Source: Trichostrongylus colubriformis (Eukaryota > Nematoda > Chromadorea > Rhabditida > Trichostrongylidae). From it: DNA of 64,000 nucleotides. Of the stretch, positions 1 through 11,079 are shown piece by piece. Made by a program: the position numbers and the translations under genes. The notes beneath the pieces were generated by a model, which saw only the letters and a program-made list of their open reading frames with translations, ran no database searches and was not told the DNA's origin. The stretch covers positions 22,383,743-22,447,742 of the forward strand of contig OZ022256.1 of assembly GCA_963978905.1 (NCBI GenBank). Reading direction: 5' to 3'. Positions within the stretch are counted from its first letter, which is position 1. Each line of letters starts with the position of its first letter.

Positions 1-25
1 CTTATCTCCTTGAGGCAGTAGATTC

Positions 26-115
26 TTGGATAACTATCCAACTTGCACCCTACATGCGCCGTCACGGTGCGCCATCTCGGCGCTACACTTGCTCGCACCA
101 AGACCGAGCCTGGGG
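26..115. repeat. GC-rich dispersed repeat, copy 1
   Basis: This stretch resembles 50600-50695. The two share GGATAACTATCCAA, a GCGC..CATGGTG-like core and CGCTACACTTGC in the same order and spacing, with roughly 70% identity by eye. It is GC-richer than its surroundings. No protein is conserved between the copies, so a transposon or promoter-like repeat is more likely than a gene. The family was not recognised. Confidence 0.4.
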
Positions 116-1297
116 TCGGTAGATCTTGGAAAAAGACGACTACCCACTCCCCTAGAAAAGAGGCTTCCAGTAGAGTCCCTTCTCCAGTTTTCCGATATTT
201 CTATGGTGTTCTGTTCCGTCAATATGATTCACTAAAAAAATTAAGAGCCACTAAAAGATTCACTAAGAGAGAAAACAGAAATCGAACACGTGACAACATA
301 AGAAATGCAAGAACTTAGCCTACTTCTATATTCATTCCGAAAAGGAGGCGGCGCCGACACATGTACTCATCTTCTGATGACAGAGGAGAAGGATGTATAA
401 ATAATGCGGCAAGGATAAAGAATGAAAAAGGATTAAAAAATCTCGAAAACAGCTAAAAAGCATATAGCGGTTTCATTGCTATAGCGACGGTACAAGCGCA
501 AAAGATAGTGCCATCTTTTTCATAGTGATTTCGGCCTTTTTATGTATTTGTAACTGTCCAAAGTTTTGATATTTTAAGCAGTGGTGAGCTGTAATGACTC
601 TAACCACAGGCTGTTGACCGCTTGGGTTCCTTGATGGTGACGTAGTTCCCTAGGTGCAAATTTCGTTGAGGAAAACTTCACAAATTTTCAAAGTGCCTCT
701 CTCGAAACAGTTATACTTTCGTTCAAACGTGATTTTGTATGTCCAGAGTATAAAAACCGAATTTGCAAAATTATTGCCTACTAACAACTTTCAGAACTAC
801 ACCATATGCGTAGAAAAGAAGAACTGTACCGTACATTTTGTTGAAGTCTTTTTTTTTCGTCGAGATGGGAAATTATCTCATGATTCTTCGGAATATTATC
901 TAGCGCTTCCGAGCTGCTCTCAGTACACATCTTTGGTTCTCAAGAAAACAAGGGGATGGCGATTGGCTATCGTCGGCCTCCTTGAGCGATGTGCAACGCA
1001 TGAGAATTCCATACACAATCTAAGGGAATTCAAACGCTCTGTATAATGGCACGCTAGCATGTACATTCTTACAGTCGTAGTAACATCTGGAAGTAGCCAA
1101 CTGCTAATGTTTCCCATTTTCTTCACTTAATCTCTTGTGCATTTCCACATGCTGTGACCTGTGGGTAGACATGCGTTTGGCTATTGAGCGAACGTCAGAG
1201 GTCCCTCTGTACGTGCTTCCGTTTCTTGGAAGAGTTGGAAGAACCTCATATATTCATCATAACTTTTCGGCATGAAAAAAATTTAATATAATATTTG
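116..1297. other. no supported gene
   Basis: Ordinary AT-rich sequence. The open frames here (for example 654-1046) have no recognisable domain, no splice context and atypical composition. No RNA gene or repeat was seen. Confidence 0.4.
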
Positions 1298-1967
1298 CAG
1301 CAATTTTGAATTGTTAGCATTGCAAAAAAAGCTTCTCCTCCCACTCAATGGCATTAACTGACTGTGCCCGAACTTCATGAGCCATTCATCATCACCAAAC
1401 ACAACAATGGAGCGCTACTGCTCAGATCATCGACAGTGCCCCGCCATAAATTCGAACTAGGGGTGCCATATAAATGGGGTAAAAAAGCAAATTTAGGAAT
1501 ATATATTATTCATTTATTTAGGGGGGCACAGCTACGGAACAAGGGGACGGCCATGGCTCTGCGGTTTCGAGCGTATGTTGATGCCATAGGTGTTCTATAG
1601 TCCCTCCGCGTCAACTGACGGCTTCACATCTTCATGACTGTGAAATCAAGAAGCCGCAGCTGTTTTTAGCCATAGAAGAGCTATTCGGGAATATTTCACC
1701 CCATTACTTTTATTTATTCCATTAATCTGTTTTGTATACTTGACGGGTGTAAGGCGTGAGTAAAACGACTCCCTTTGCTGCCTCACCTCTTTTGTACGGC
1801 ACCCCTTGTTCGAATTTATGGCGGGGCACTGTCGGTGACCTGTGCGGTAGCACTCCATTGTTGCGTCTGGTGATGATGAATGTCCCATTAAAGTCGAACA
1901 CAGTCAGTTAATGCCATTGAGTGGGAGGAGAATCTTTTCTGCAAAGCTAACAATTCAGGATTGCTCC
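1298..1967. mobile_element. MITE with about 130-170 bp inverted arms
   Basis: The left arm (1298-1465) and right arm (1801-1967) are reverse complements with scattered differences. Shared blocks include GTGGGAGGAG, the segment around AATGGCATTAACTGACTG and CAGTGCCCCGCCATAAATTC. The 330-bp interior has no coding potential. This is the structure of a non-autonomous DNA transposon. No target duplication could be fixed, so the superfamily is unknown. Confidence 0.65.
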
Positions 1968-3340
1968 AAATGACATATCAAAGACTTTTTCTTGCCGATA
2001 AGCTATAGTGGGTATAGTGAATATACTATGAGCTGAGTCAAGCTGAAAGGGGTCTTGATATGTGTAATGGATTAGCGCATATGCCCGAAAAGCATGGAGT
2101 GCGGATTCAAGTCCTGTCCGACACTGAAACTCTTGCCCATAACTCAGCATACTTAGAATTTCTGTGTTATCGTTGACTCCATGGCATCCTATCTGGTGCC
2201 TTACGTTTCATTCCGCCGCGACTTACGCCTAGCAGTCTGCAGTCTTGGAATTCGACGTTTTCTGAAAAGGCTGCTGCTCCCACTAGCATTTTGGAGCATG
2301 CGAATAGTACAAGGAAAAGGTCTCAGTCGCTGCAGAAAATGTCCAGGAGATTCACATTATTGTGTTTGAGAGGTTTGCTTTTGAAAACTTCATCAGAGCT
2401 TCTCCTTCGATCTTACCACAATTTTATTTGTTCACTTGTGGGCGAGACTATCTCTTGATGATGATATTCACTTCCTTCATGATTTCTTTTTTGCGCAACC
2501 ATCATTTGCCAATGCGTTTTCTCATAATTACTGAGCACTTCTCAGTACGATCGTTTCTTTGTTTGAGAGTTTTTTCTCCGAAGCGTGAGAGGGAACGCTC
2601 GGCATTTACATGTTACATGCATTGGATAGCAGGAGTTCTATTGGTCACTCCGTTACAAGTAAGCGCGTCTGCTAGCCCCAAACACCAAGGTGCGGTGTAC
2701 TTTGCTTGCCACATCACCCTTTACTAGTGCTATACGTATACGTGGAAAATATTCTTGCTTTGTAGTTGTTCACTGCAGAGATTTCACAACTTTCCACATG
2801 TTTTATTACTTACTTATTACAGAGACATCGTGCATCATCATAGCATTGTAGTGAAAAACCTCCCCGAGAGAATGAACGAAAACTGGAGGTGCTAATAGTG
2901 TGCATCATTTTGGCCGGGTCCGTACCTTGGGGAGAGAGGGCGCTCTTTGTGTCTGCGTCTCTGCCTGTGCCACACTGTCTTGTTGCCTGCTTCGTCTATG
3001 TACCTTTCCTCGTCGCCTGCAAACGCACTGCGCAGTATGAACGCGGCCTTTCTTGTGCTAGCAGAAGTGCAAAAGCTCAGGCTTAATAGTTGGGTAACTT
3101 TCGTTGCTTTGAACCACTCGGATGATCAGATGTTGTTCTCTCAAAAGAAATTTATCCTTCTAATTTTACGGAGCTTGTGCGCACCGCACTACATCCAGAC
3201 TTTTTCTAACCGGGCAAAAAACATATCTTCTGTTAAAGAGATTGATGGACGGTTACAGTGTATTGAATAACGCTTTCGACAGGCATAGAGGCAAGCAGTT
3301 ATTGTGTGTAGGTCAAGCTGCAAGCTAATCTAGTTACGTG
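1968..3340. other. no supported gene; weak tRNA-like segment at about 2045-2115
   Basis: Nothing convincing is coded here. Around 2045-2115 there is an A-box-like and B-box-like pair with a possible anticodon arm (TATGC/GCATG around GAA). No acceptor stem forms, so it is at most a tRNA-derived fragment. Confidence 0.3.
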
Positions 3341-3560
3341 TTTGGCTTTCAGCCCACCGATAGTTTCCCATTTTTCTGCTCTTGTGATTTCACGTCTGGA
3401 ATGCAGATGGATCGGTGTTAATTCTCACTCTTTCGAAGTTATCGCTTCTGAGACCGACTCCGTAAATGTTGCATGTTGCTCGATTCGTGGCCTTCTATGT
3501 ACATGTATGTCTTACATATTAGTGCGAACCTATGAATTCACCATTTTTAGTCTGCTTCGC

Positions 3561-3573
3561 CGACGCTCTTCAG
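3561..3573 (+). promoter_or_regulatory. probable spliced-leader trans-splice acceptor
   Basis: A pyrimidine-rich run ends in CTCTTCAG at 3573, exactly five bases before the ATG at 3579. Nematode mRNAs are commonly trans-spliced at such a site just upstream of the start codon. The site supports 3579 as the start of the peptide gene. Which spliced leader would be used cannot be told from the sequence. Confidence 0.5.
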
Positions 3574-3578
3574 ACAAA

Positions 3579-5784
3579 ATGCAGCTCGTCATGGTCTTAT
3601 TGCTCGCTGCATTGGTCTGTGCAGTTTGTAAGTACACATACGTTTCATAAATCTTTTTGCACGGAAAGTGAACAGAGTCCACAACAAAAATAGTCAAGTG
3701 ATAAGTAAGAAATTGGTTGATTGAATAGTGATAAAATAACAGAATAAAATGTAAGAAGCAAAAAGGTCATGATTACGTAAAGTTAAAAGTCAGCATTAGA
3801 AACACACAATACATTTTAACCCATTTCGAACGGCGTCCCCTGCTAAAGAGATATGTTGACTATATAACCACTTGTCCCTATCTTTCTCCGGGCAGTACGT
3901 CCACCAGGCTGTACTTGGTGTTGTTTTTTTTAAATTTAGTACATAGGATAATTTCGAGAAAGGCACTTGCTAAAGTCCTTAACAAGGCCCTACGCTGACA
4001 GGTGTGCGTCAGGAGGGGCCAACACCACTACCGTGCCCCGCGAGTTGCGGAGCCTTGCGTGACATGTCCTTAATTCGGCCAATCCTTAACGGGATCAGCA
4101 AAGAACTGTCAAGCACTGCAACTCAATCTGCCTAGCCCAGTGACCTGCGCGGGACTTGAGCCCCTGAAACACACCCTGCGCTGACTGACGCACCATTAGT
4201 AGGCTAACACAGGCGAGCTCCTTGCCTTTAGCAGCCACACATCACAGATCCGCTTGCTCCAACCGATATACCAAAGATGCAGCGTGGAGAACTCTGCGCA
4301 CCACTGAGAAAAATGGAAAAAGTTCCCTGAGCGGCGAAACTGAGAAGAAAAGTTGTGTCCTCGCTCAATAGTTTTTTCTTCTCTGCTCTCTACTTTTAGC
4401 ATCTCTATTTTCACTCTCAATGGCAGTTTAAAGTGTCTCTCCCACTGCTTCTAAGTTCCAGCCAAGGTGGTCCATTCCTTGCAGTACTATAACCTTTGTC
4501 AAGTAGCGCAGAGGGCTCAGCCCATCTTATATTCCTCTCTGGTTTCACTGGTTACGGTTGTGCATCACGATTGTACGACTAGGTCACCGCACCACGCAAC
4601 ATGTGTCGCTCAATTGGTGTCATTGCGAATTGGAATTTAAAGGGATCGTCTACGGAAGAAGGAGTTTCATCATGGCCTGAATATTTATGTCGTATTGGCC
4701 TCATAAGGGCCACATGCAAACTTTCACGCGAAGAGTTGAGAATTCGGCTGAGATATAGCACCACAAAGTCTCGGCTGGGTGGGCGGGGCTACCGAGCAAG
4801 TGCCCACCCCGTTGTCCGCCGCTGTTTGGAAAGCAGAGTAGGACTGTTTACGTGACTCTCTGTCCCTACAGAGCGCTTCGACAGCAGCGAACGACGGGGT
4901 GGGCACTTGCTTGGTAGCCCCGCCCACCCAGCCGAGACTTTGTGGTGCTGTATCTAAGCCATTCTCAACTCTTCGCGTGAAAGTTTGCATGTGGACCTTA
5001 CTAGGCGAATACGGGTGTGTTGCAAGTGTTCCGATTTCTAGAGGTCAGCACCCAATTGGGTCACCGCACGCGGCGACTCTTCGCGAATTGTCCGAATGGT
5101 GGCGTGTCCTGTCGTCTGGGCTCTCCCAGATCTGCCTAAGCCTTATTAGGGGAGGAGCTTTGGCAGCGTGTTTTTACCTGTCTTTACCTGATTGCAATCC
5201 GCCGCGCAACCTGACCTGACCTCACCATTCGAAACACTTGCACTCCACTAATTTTTCGTGGACGAATCCTTTGAGTAATGCGGCCATCGCCTTCTTGCGT
5301 AAGCTGACTACTTGGGCACTCCTGAAGTACTCCCCTACGAGCCTACTTGAGGGGTTGCTAACAGAAAACGTCTGAGTGTCTCGCCTCATTCTGCCTTTTC
5401 TCTTAGCAGTAGTCTTATTGTTTTCTGACCAAGGTCACTTCTTCCATCACTTCTGCTTTGTGAATAGAACTCAAATGAGACTCTCCATGAGTGAAAAGAA
5501 CTGGGTTCTCCAATCAGGATCAGGACTTTTCATTATTGTAGCATCAATGGCACTGTTCAAGCGAAACTTGGAACTCTTGGATATGATGAAGACACCTTTA
5601 TTGATGACATATCGAGCACAAGTACCGGTAAGTCTTGCTGTACACCTTAACGATTTTTGGCAGATATATGCATAATCTCTCTCCATATTTTCAGGAGAAC
5701 CAGCTATATTACCTCACTCAGATCCACAATACTCCGCAAACGAGCAGTTACTTCCGAAATGACGGCGTTGTACCAGCCATCTAA
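3579..5784 (+). CDS. small secreted peptide, three exons, 74 aa
   Basis: Exons are 3579-3627, 5542-5627 and 5695-5784. Exon 1 encodes a signal peptide, MQLVMVLLLAALVCAV, and ends in phase 1 at GTAAGT. Exon 2 starts after TATTGTAG and ends in phase 0 at GTAAGT. Exon 3 starts after TATTTTCAG and stops at TAA 5782-5784. The phases join without adjustment. The predicted mature part has a KR dibasic site (FKRNLELLDM) and no cysteines. AATAAA follows 91 bases after the stop. Another frame of exons 2-3 is also open and ends at TGA 5760-5762, but it does not match the phase of exon 1. A diverged exon at 49567-49661 conserves the frame chosen here (KR, LLDM, TPL, VP). The product is probably secreted, perhaps a processed peptide; no known family was recognised. 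Intron 1 carries a MITE. Confidence 0.65.
4632..5270. mobile_element. palindromic MITE (family F1) inside intron 1 of the peptide gene
   Basis: Arms 4708-4820 and 4891-4995 are nearly perfect reverse complements, sharing GGCTGGGTGGGCGGGGCTAC, AGTGCCCACCCCGTT and ACTTTCACGCGAAGAGTTGA. The outer ends carry an AAGGGATCGTC-type motif on the left and TTTTCGTGGACGAATCC on the right. These match the ends of a related copy at 23248-24357. The right half is disturbed by a further segment at about 5019-5244, itself ended by GCAAGTGTT and AACACTTGC. Partial relatives occur at 9490-9680 and 57060-57265. Confidence 0.6.
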
Positions 5785-5874
5785 GCGATAGTAGAGGTTG
5801 AACTGATACCAACTATTTAAGACCCCTCAGAAATTGTTCCGTTTCATCTGATGTGTTGGCCATTATACTGTGAC

Positions 5875-5880
5875 AATAAA
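5875..5880 (+). terminator. poly(A) signal of the peptide gene
   Basis: A canonical AATAAA lies 91 bases after the TAA stop of the three-exon peptide gene and is followed by a T-rich stretch. Distance and sequence fit a 3' end for that transcript. Confidence 0.5.
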
Positions 5881-5884
5881 TTTG

Positions 5885-6690
5885 TTTCGACGTGGTACCG
5901 TTGATTAAGGAATCTGTTTGACCTGCAGCAGAAAAGAAATCATGGCTCCTCACCTATGACATAGCAGATGTAACGTTAGTTCTTTTGAAATGTGCTTACC
6001 GAGATTTACCGAGAGATGATGAATCATAATGCATCTCTCGGACCAGACATCACTGAAGCTTAGCTACCGCAGAATGGCGGTATGCTGGGTTTTTACCGGA
6101 CTGTAGGTTGGGACACACGCATTTTGACCTCGGCCAATGACCCGTACATTCTTCTACACAAGTTATTCAGACATTTTAATTGAGTAAATACTATTCTCCG
6201 AACAAGTTTATTCCACTGTATTCACGATCCGATGATGCTACCACGACATAATAATTGAAAAATGGCCGCAGGTCGACACAGGATCGCAGGCCCAGCTAAA
6301 CCCTCGTGTGCAACCGCTAATTCTTTTCGCCGTATTTCTATTATCAGTTCTTCGATAGCAGTAGACGAACCTGAGCGATCTACAGTAACTACGTCAGCTT
6401 TAAGCAGCAGCGTTATTTACTAGTTCCTGCTGCCAACCTGAAGAACATCTATTCTCTAGTCGTGGAGTTCTCAATTTTCCGGCAACGTCGTGGTTCCAAA
6501 ACACCATCTGTAATGCGGGTTTATCCCTGGTCCTCTAATGGATGGCTCCGTACAACTCATAATTCATAATTTAAATACTACTTTTTCTACTATTTTTGTT
6601 ATACTTTGTTTCTACTTTTTTTATTTTATTAATTAACACGATATAATTTTATTAAACCACCCGTACTATACCCCTATAAAACGATTCGTT
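5885..6690. other. no supported gene
   Basis: Intergenic sequence, becoming very AT-rich near 6560-6660. No open frame, RNA gene or repeat could be supported. Confidence 0.4.
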
Positions 6691-6727
6691 TGTCTGTCCG
6701 TCCGTCCCTCCGTCCTTCCGTCTGTCA
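6691..6727. repeat. TCCG-type microsatellite
   Basis: A short imperfect tetranucleotide run of TGTC, TCCG, CTCC and TTCC units on the plus strand. Confidence 0.6.
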
Positions 6728-6879
6728 CAAAAATTAGGTACAATTATATGAGAAACGGTCTGTGGAGATAAGGAAAAAGTGTGGTATGGGTAGGGCATGG
6801 GAGAGGAAGTAAAGACCACACATGGACCAAGCTAAGCTCCGCCCACGGTGGGCGCGACGTGCAGTGGAATGCTCCGTTT

Positions 6880-6990
6880 TCAAAATTTGTTGATTGGGTT
6901 CGACGGTGTCTCAAACGCATGGAAAGATGAACTGAGCTCACAAGGGAGCTTTGTGGTATGTATTGAAGCTTGGGGAAGAATCTTCCTCTG
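6880..6990. repeat. direct repeat, left copy flanking the decayed coding region
   Basis: Matches 8668-8775 in the same orientation. Both carry AAATTTGTTGATTGGGTT, then CTCAAACGCATGGA and a GAGCT..AAG..AGCTT block. The pair brackets the coding remnant at 7615-8640, as terminal repeats or duplicated exons would. Confidence 0.5.
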
Positions 6991-7344
6991 TGAGACAAAC
7001 CCGAGGATTTTTTTAACTTCAATATTGCACTATTGCTCGCCTATCAGTGAGAAAGAAAAGACTCAGTGGCCACGCGGTGTTCTCGTAGTTATTGATTGGT
7101 ATTGATACTATTGAATATTGCAGATCCTGCGATTAGATTACTGATACTGGAACAGAATACTATAAGAATCTATATTTATCGAATACTAGTCCAGAATAAT
7201 CTACCCTCAGATAATATCAGCCAGAATCCACCACTTGGTTCATAGAGCGTCTCCGACAGTAGGCAGCAAATCAGCAAGAATATGGTTATTGACCAGTCGA
7301 CTATTGGTTAGTAGCAGAAATGCCTCGCTGCTGTTGAAGGGGTC

Positions 7345-7530
7345 GAGGATATGGCGATGCCGCCGGCACCAAGCAAGACGCAGCTTGAAGGGGTTGAAGA
7401 GATGGCGGAAGTCGCCCGAAGCGCAGGGCAAGTATTGAAGGAGTATTGGAGCCAGAAGATCCGAAGAGCAGCAGAGCAGAAGCCAGAAGAGCCCCGCCAG
7501 AGCTGGCGGCGTGGTTATATCAGGCGCGGA
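7345..7530 (+). other. short coding-like stretch, plus strand
   Basis: An open plus-strand frame with charged, alanine-rich composition (EGVEDMAMPP, then AEVARSAGQVLKEYW) and a repeated EGVE(D/E)MA motif. It is short, has no start in good context and resembles no family I recognise. It may be a remnant of the same element as the minus-strand coding block next door. Confidence 0.25.
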
Positions 7531-7614
7531 TGACTCATCAGCTGAGAACTATGCGCACAATCTGAAACATTCCTCAAGATCAACCTGAAGATAAGGTTCT
7601 CGGTATCGGTTCCG

Positions 7615-8640
7615 TCACCTATCTTGCGCTGGGGGGGGGAGGAAACGGCCTTTATATAGGTCGTCTAGTTGTTGCTCCAGATCGTCTATGTATTGCTGAC
7701 GTGCATCGACCTGTCGTCGCCGTCGGGGATGTTCCTCGACTTCATAAGGTCGGTGCTCTTTTTGCGGGACATCAGATATTGGGACGTCGTCGATATATTG
7801 CGGGAGGGCATCGACCTTTCGACGCTGTAGGTGAGGTTCTTCGACGTCACCGCGTCGCTGCTCCTCTTGCGGGACCTCTACTATTGGGATATTGATGACA
7901 TCCCTGGTGTCCTCGATCAACTTGTCCATATATTCGTCGTCCGACAGCACGTGAACCTTGCTTGAACTCGGGCCTTATTCGTCGTCTAGCTCAACGTCGA
8001 CTTGTCGGGAGCTCGTGCCAAGTTGCTCATCGGGACTGTGCTTCCTTTTCCTAGACTTTGTAAGTTCACATTCGCCAGAAGGATAGTCCGAACGATCTTC
8101 ATTGTCTCTTTGCTTGAGTGTGCCAAGTATCCTTTCCTCCATCTTCGCCACAGCTCTATTGAAAGCACTAATCGAAAGTGCTCGCATTTTCCACTTTCTC
8201 CGCAAGGATCCTCTTTTCTGCCTTAGTGATTTCTTCCTCAATATCCTATATGTGTCGATCCAGCATTTGTAGTCGGTAACCCACTTTTGTTGCGATAGCG
8301 CGAGTGTCTTGCGTCTTCTCCTCACGCTATTCCAATCGACGTTTCCTCGAAATCTTTCCAGTGTCTACCGCCATGCGGTACATTGAATCGAACAACATTA
8401 ATCGCTGTGTGTAGCTCAGCAATTCCTCCTTAGCATACGTGGCTGTCCTTAACATCTTGCTAGCGTTCATTAGCAGTTCGCCACTGCTGATATCTGATCC
8501 TGTTGTGGAGAGTAGATGATGGATGAGCTGATCCTCCAGGGTATGGGCCATCTTCACGTGTTGATTGATTTCATAAAGAGTCGTGGTCATGTTTCTTTCG
8601 AGATCGTCCATGGTTACTGCCTCTCTGTCCAGAGTAGAGA
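7615..8640 (-). pseudogene. decayed coding region with coiled-coil and tandem protein repeats
   Basis: Read from about 8615 down to 7615, consecutive minus-strand frames give a collinear, charged protein broken by at least three frameshifts or stops. First comes an alpha-helical part starting MDDLERNMTTTLYEIN. A coiled-coil-like part follows (EEEITKAEKRILAEK), then a basic patch with KSRKRKHSPDEQ. Last is an acidic C-terminal part with two tandem copies of a unit of about 37 residues (VPQEEQR..VEE..RR.VDA..QYIDD). The repeats show that this frame was under protein-level constraint. I do not recognise the family. It could be a host gene relic or a gag-like ORF of a retroelement. Direct repeats at 6880 and 8668 bracket it. 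Confidence 0.45.
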
Positions 8641-8667
8641 GGGTCAGGAATTCGGCGCTGTAGTCGC

Positions 8668-8775
8668 TGTTGAAATTTGTTGATTGGGTTGGAGGATGCC
8701 TCAAACGCATGGATGGTCTGAGCTTATAAGGAAGCTTGTTAGGGATGGTTTTGTGAAAGTCATGAAAGAGGCTCA
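8668..8775. repeat. direct repeat, right copy
   Basis: Partner of 6880-6990 (same orientation, about 75-80% identity in the first 50 bases). It lies just upstream of the minus-strand coding remnant. Confidence 0.5.
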
Positions 8776-9489
8776 GGGCCTTCGAAGCGCTGGTGTAGAA
8801 CACATTCCCAGAACAAGTGCGCATGATATTGGGTAAGAGGCTCAAGCAGCGACAACCAATCAGATGAAAGCGACAAACGCATGGTGTAGTCAGGGTACAG
8901 TACATATATGACTGTATGCGCAGGGATGCAGGACTGTGCGGGAACCCAAGTCATGTTTCTTCTAGAATCCAAAGAAAGCCAGTCATTGAAATCAAGCTTA
9001 ATGAAAAGAAATTGGCACTTACTTGATTACTGGTTGGAAAATACCACTAGGTCATTCGAAAAGTTTTTCTGGTCTCTTCCATTTTCTAAGTTATTTTTCG
9101 TCTTCGTCAGGTTTGCCTATGCCATATTAAGGCCCGCTTCTTGCTCTCTTCAAACGTAGTAAGTCTACGTTCCGGAACGAATTTGGAATTTTTTAAAGTC
9201 ATCTGAACAAATTGGGTAAACGGCGGTCCGCAACAGTTCCCCAGTTCGCTCTTCTTCTCCTGCGCATAAACAAGAATCTTCCCAGCCGTTAGGTTGTGTG
9301 GGCTTTTGTGTGCTTGGTAAAATGTACTTTAGAGGGTGGAGGGCTTTCAGCAAAATTCACTGCATATGGCTGTCACGATTTCAAAGATGCGCGGAAAAAT
9401 GAACCTTCCACTTACCTATTTCCTCAATTGGGGTCGCGTACAATGTTTGACGCGAAAATGTGAGTGCAGAGAATGAGACTGTTTGCGAA

Positions 9490-9680
9490 ATTCTGTGCTC
9501 CCACTATGCGTCTACGACAGCGACGGACGACTGGGCGGGTACTTGCTCTGAGGTGCTGCCCTCCTAGCCGCCATTTGAGGAGCTGCATCTCAGCCGGACT
9601 CTAACTTCTTCGCGTGAAACTCTGCATGCGGCCTTATAATGTGAATGCAACATGAGTATACAAGTAATTGATAAACTAGT
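9490..9680. repeat. half copy of MITE family F1
   Basis: Resembles the right arm of the 4.7-kb palindrome: GGGCGGGTACTTGCT, CTGCATCTCAGCC, CTTCGCGTGAAACT and TGCATGCGGCCTTA occur in the same order. The opposite arm is missing, so this is a truncated copy. Confidence 0.5.
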
Positions 9681-10029
9681 TTCCGTGCACGATTCATATA
9701 ACGACTTAACCTGCATTTCAGTGCAACATTTGATTCTAACGAGCTCACTCCATTGACTGATTCAGTTAGTTAATGCTTATGCACTTATATGTAGGCTCTG
9801 GTTTTTAGAGTGAGCCAGGTAAATATTTGAGAATCAATGCCCAGCATAATTTTAAGTTCAAAATAGAAAATTTTTAATGTGGTGCTGTTGCCATGATAGT
9901 CTGAATGTTGAACAGCAGTAAGAGATATATGTATTCTATAACAAAAATACGTCGTTGAAGTCTCTATTTCTTGAGTTATTTTGCTATAGTTCGGTACGTA
10001 AAGAGAGTGGCAGGGATAATTCGGACGAA

Positions 10030-10640
10030 AAGTGAAAAAGCAGTGTGTCGCGGATCGAAGGCATACTTGACTTCGCGTATGCAACGGTTTACTTGCGCAC
10101 TCGAACCTCTCGCATCCAGAAGGCACTATGTGTCCCCCTGACGCCCCCACCGGAGACACCCTGCCGGTCGCCGAGGCAGTCTGCGAGATGGACCCACCCT
10201 GGGGATCTGAGGGTCTCACCGACCTAGACCATATGTGTGCTGAACCTCCTAACCCCAGCAGCCGTCTAGCCCTGAACGTCAAAAACCTCCCAAAAGTCGC
10301 CTCCGCTAGGGCGACTCCCGACTGTCGGCTGACGTATTAGACCCCCATCCAGCTGGTATAGCCATATGGCCGACGGTGTCTCGTATGGGCATTTGATCGA
10401 GGCTGCCCCCAGTCGGGAGGCAGGGCTAGACACCGGCCAACTCATGTGCCAGCGCTCCACTACTCGGAAGCCGAAGGTGCACCGCACCCCACATCTCGAG
10501 TGGCATCATGGCGTTACCCGGTGAAAACCAACTGGCAGTTGGCAGCCGGCCTTATATACCGGCTCCGACCCTTTGACCACAGAGCGGACAGTTAGGACGA
10601 TTTTTTCCAGTGGCGTGTTGCCAAGTCGAAAGCACGAAGG
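10030..10640. other. GC-rich island with TATA-like box; possible retroelement 5' region
   Basis: About 600 bp distinctly richer in GC than the rest of the window, ending with GGCCTTATATACCGGC near 10550, which looks like a TATA box. Short inverted blocks (GTCGGGAG/CTCCCGAC types) occur inside. A charged open frame begins at 10742 (RRIEPRKAAGAKKGASS). No reverse transcriptase or LTR pair was found, so a retroelement origin is only a guess. Confidence 0.3.
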
Positions 10641-11079
10641 GATGTTCGGAAATAAGAAAGCATCTTTCCACTTAGTGAGCTTCAAGCTAAAGCTAAGAAA
10701 GCGCTAGGCGTACCTTCCATCCCCATCTCAGCCAATCTGAGATGCTCGTCGCTGGGAGGCGGATCGAGCCAAGAAAGGCGGCTGGAGCCAAGAAGGGTGC
10801 CTCTTCCACAACTCAGAGGGGCGCTTTCGCGGAGAATTTTGCCGCAATATACGTCGTATATACCAATGACCTATTGCCCTACTGCACGAACTTATCCTGC
10901 CAAAATCGTACAGAACAGATAGTGGCAGGGATAGATGTAGTTGTGCAGCACCCGCAAAAATTCCCTCTTCGAAGGACGGTGTATCTATTAGAATGCCAAA
11001 ACGCCAAAACTACGGGCAAAAACATGTTGGAGAAGCTACGATGCTGCTTTAGAAACGCGTTGACGAACACCGCCTAGCA

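Noticed and set aside
2045..2115. tRNA-Phe-like fold (GAA anticodon)
   Set aside because: The acceptor stem does not pair, T33 is replaced and the T arm has an extra base; at best a tRNA-derived fragment.
5430..5762. Alternative frame of the peptide gene (INGTVQAKLGTLGYDEDTF, ending at TGA 5760-5762)
   Set aside because: It is open across exons 2 and 3 but does not fit the phase of the signal-peptide exon and is not conserved in the 49.57-kb paralogue, whereas the other frame is.
9785..10282. 165-codon minus-strand frame over the GC-rich island
   Set aside because: Long only because of GC content; no domain, no splice context, and composition changes in the middle.
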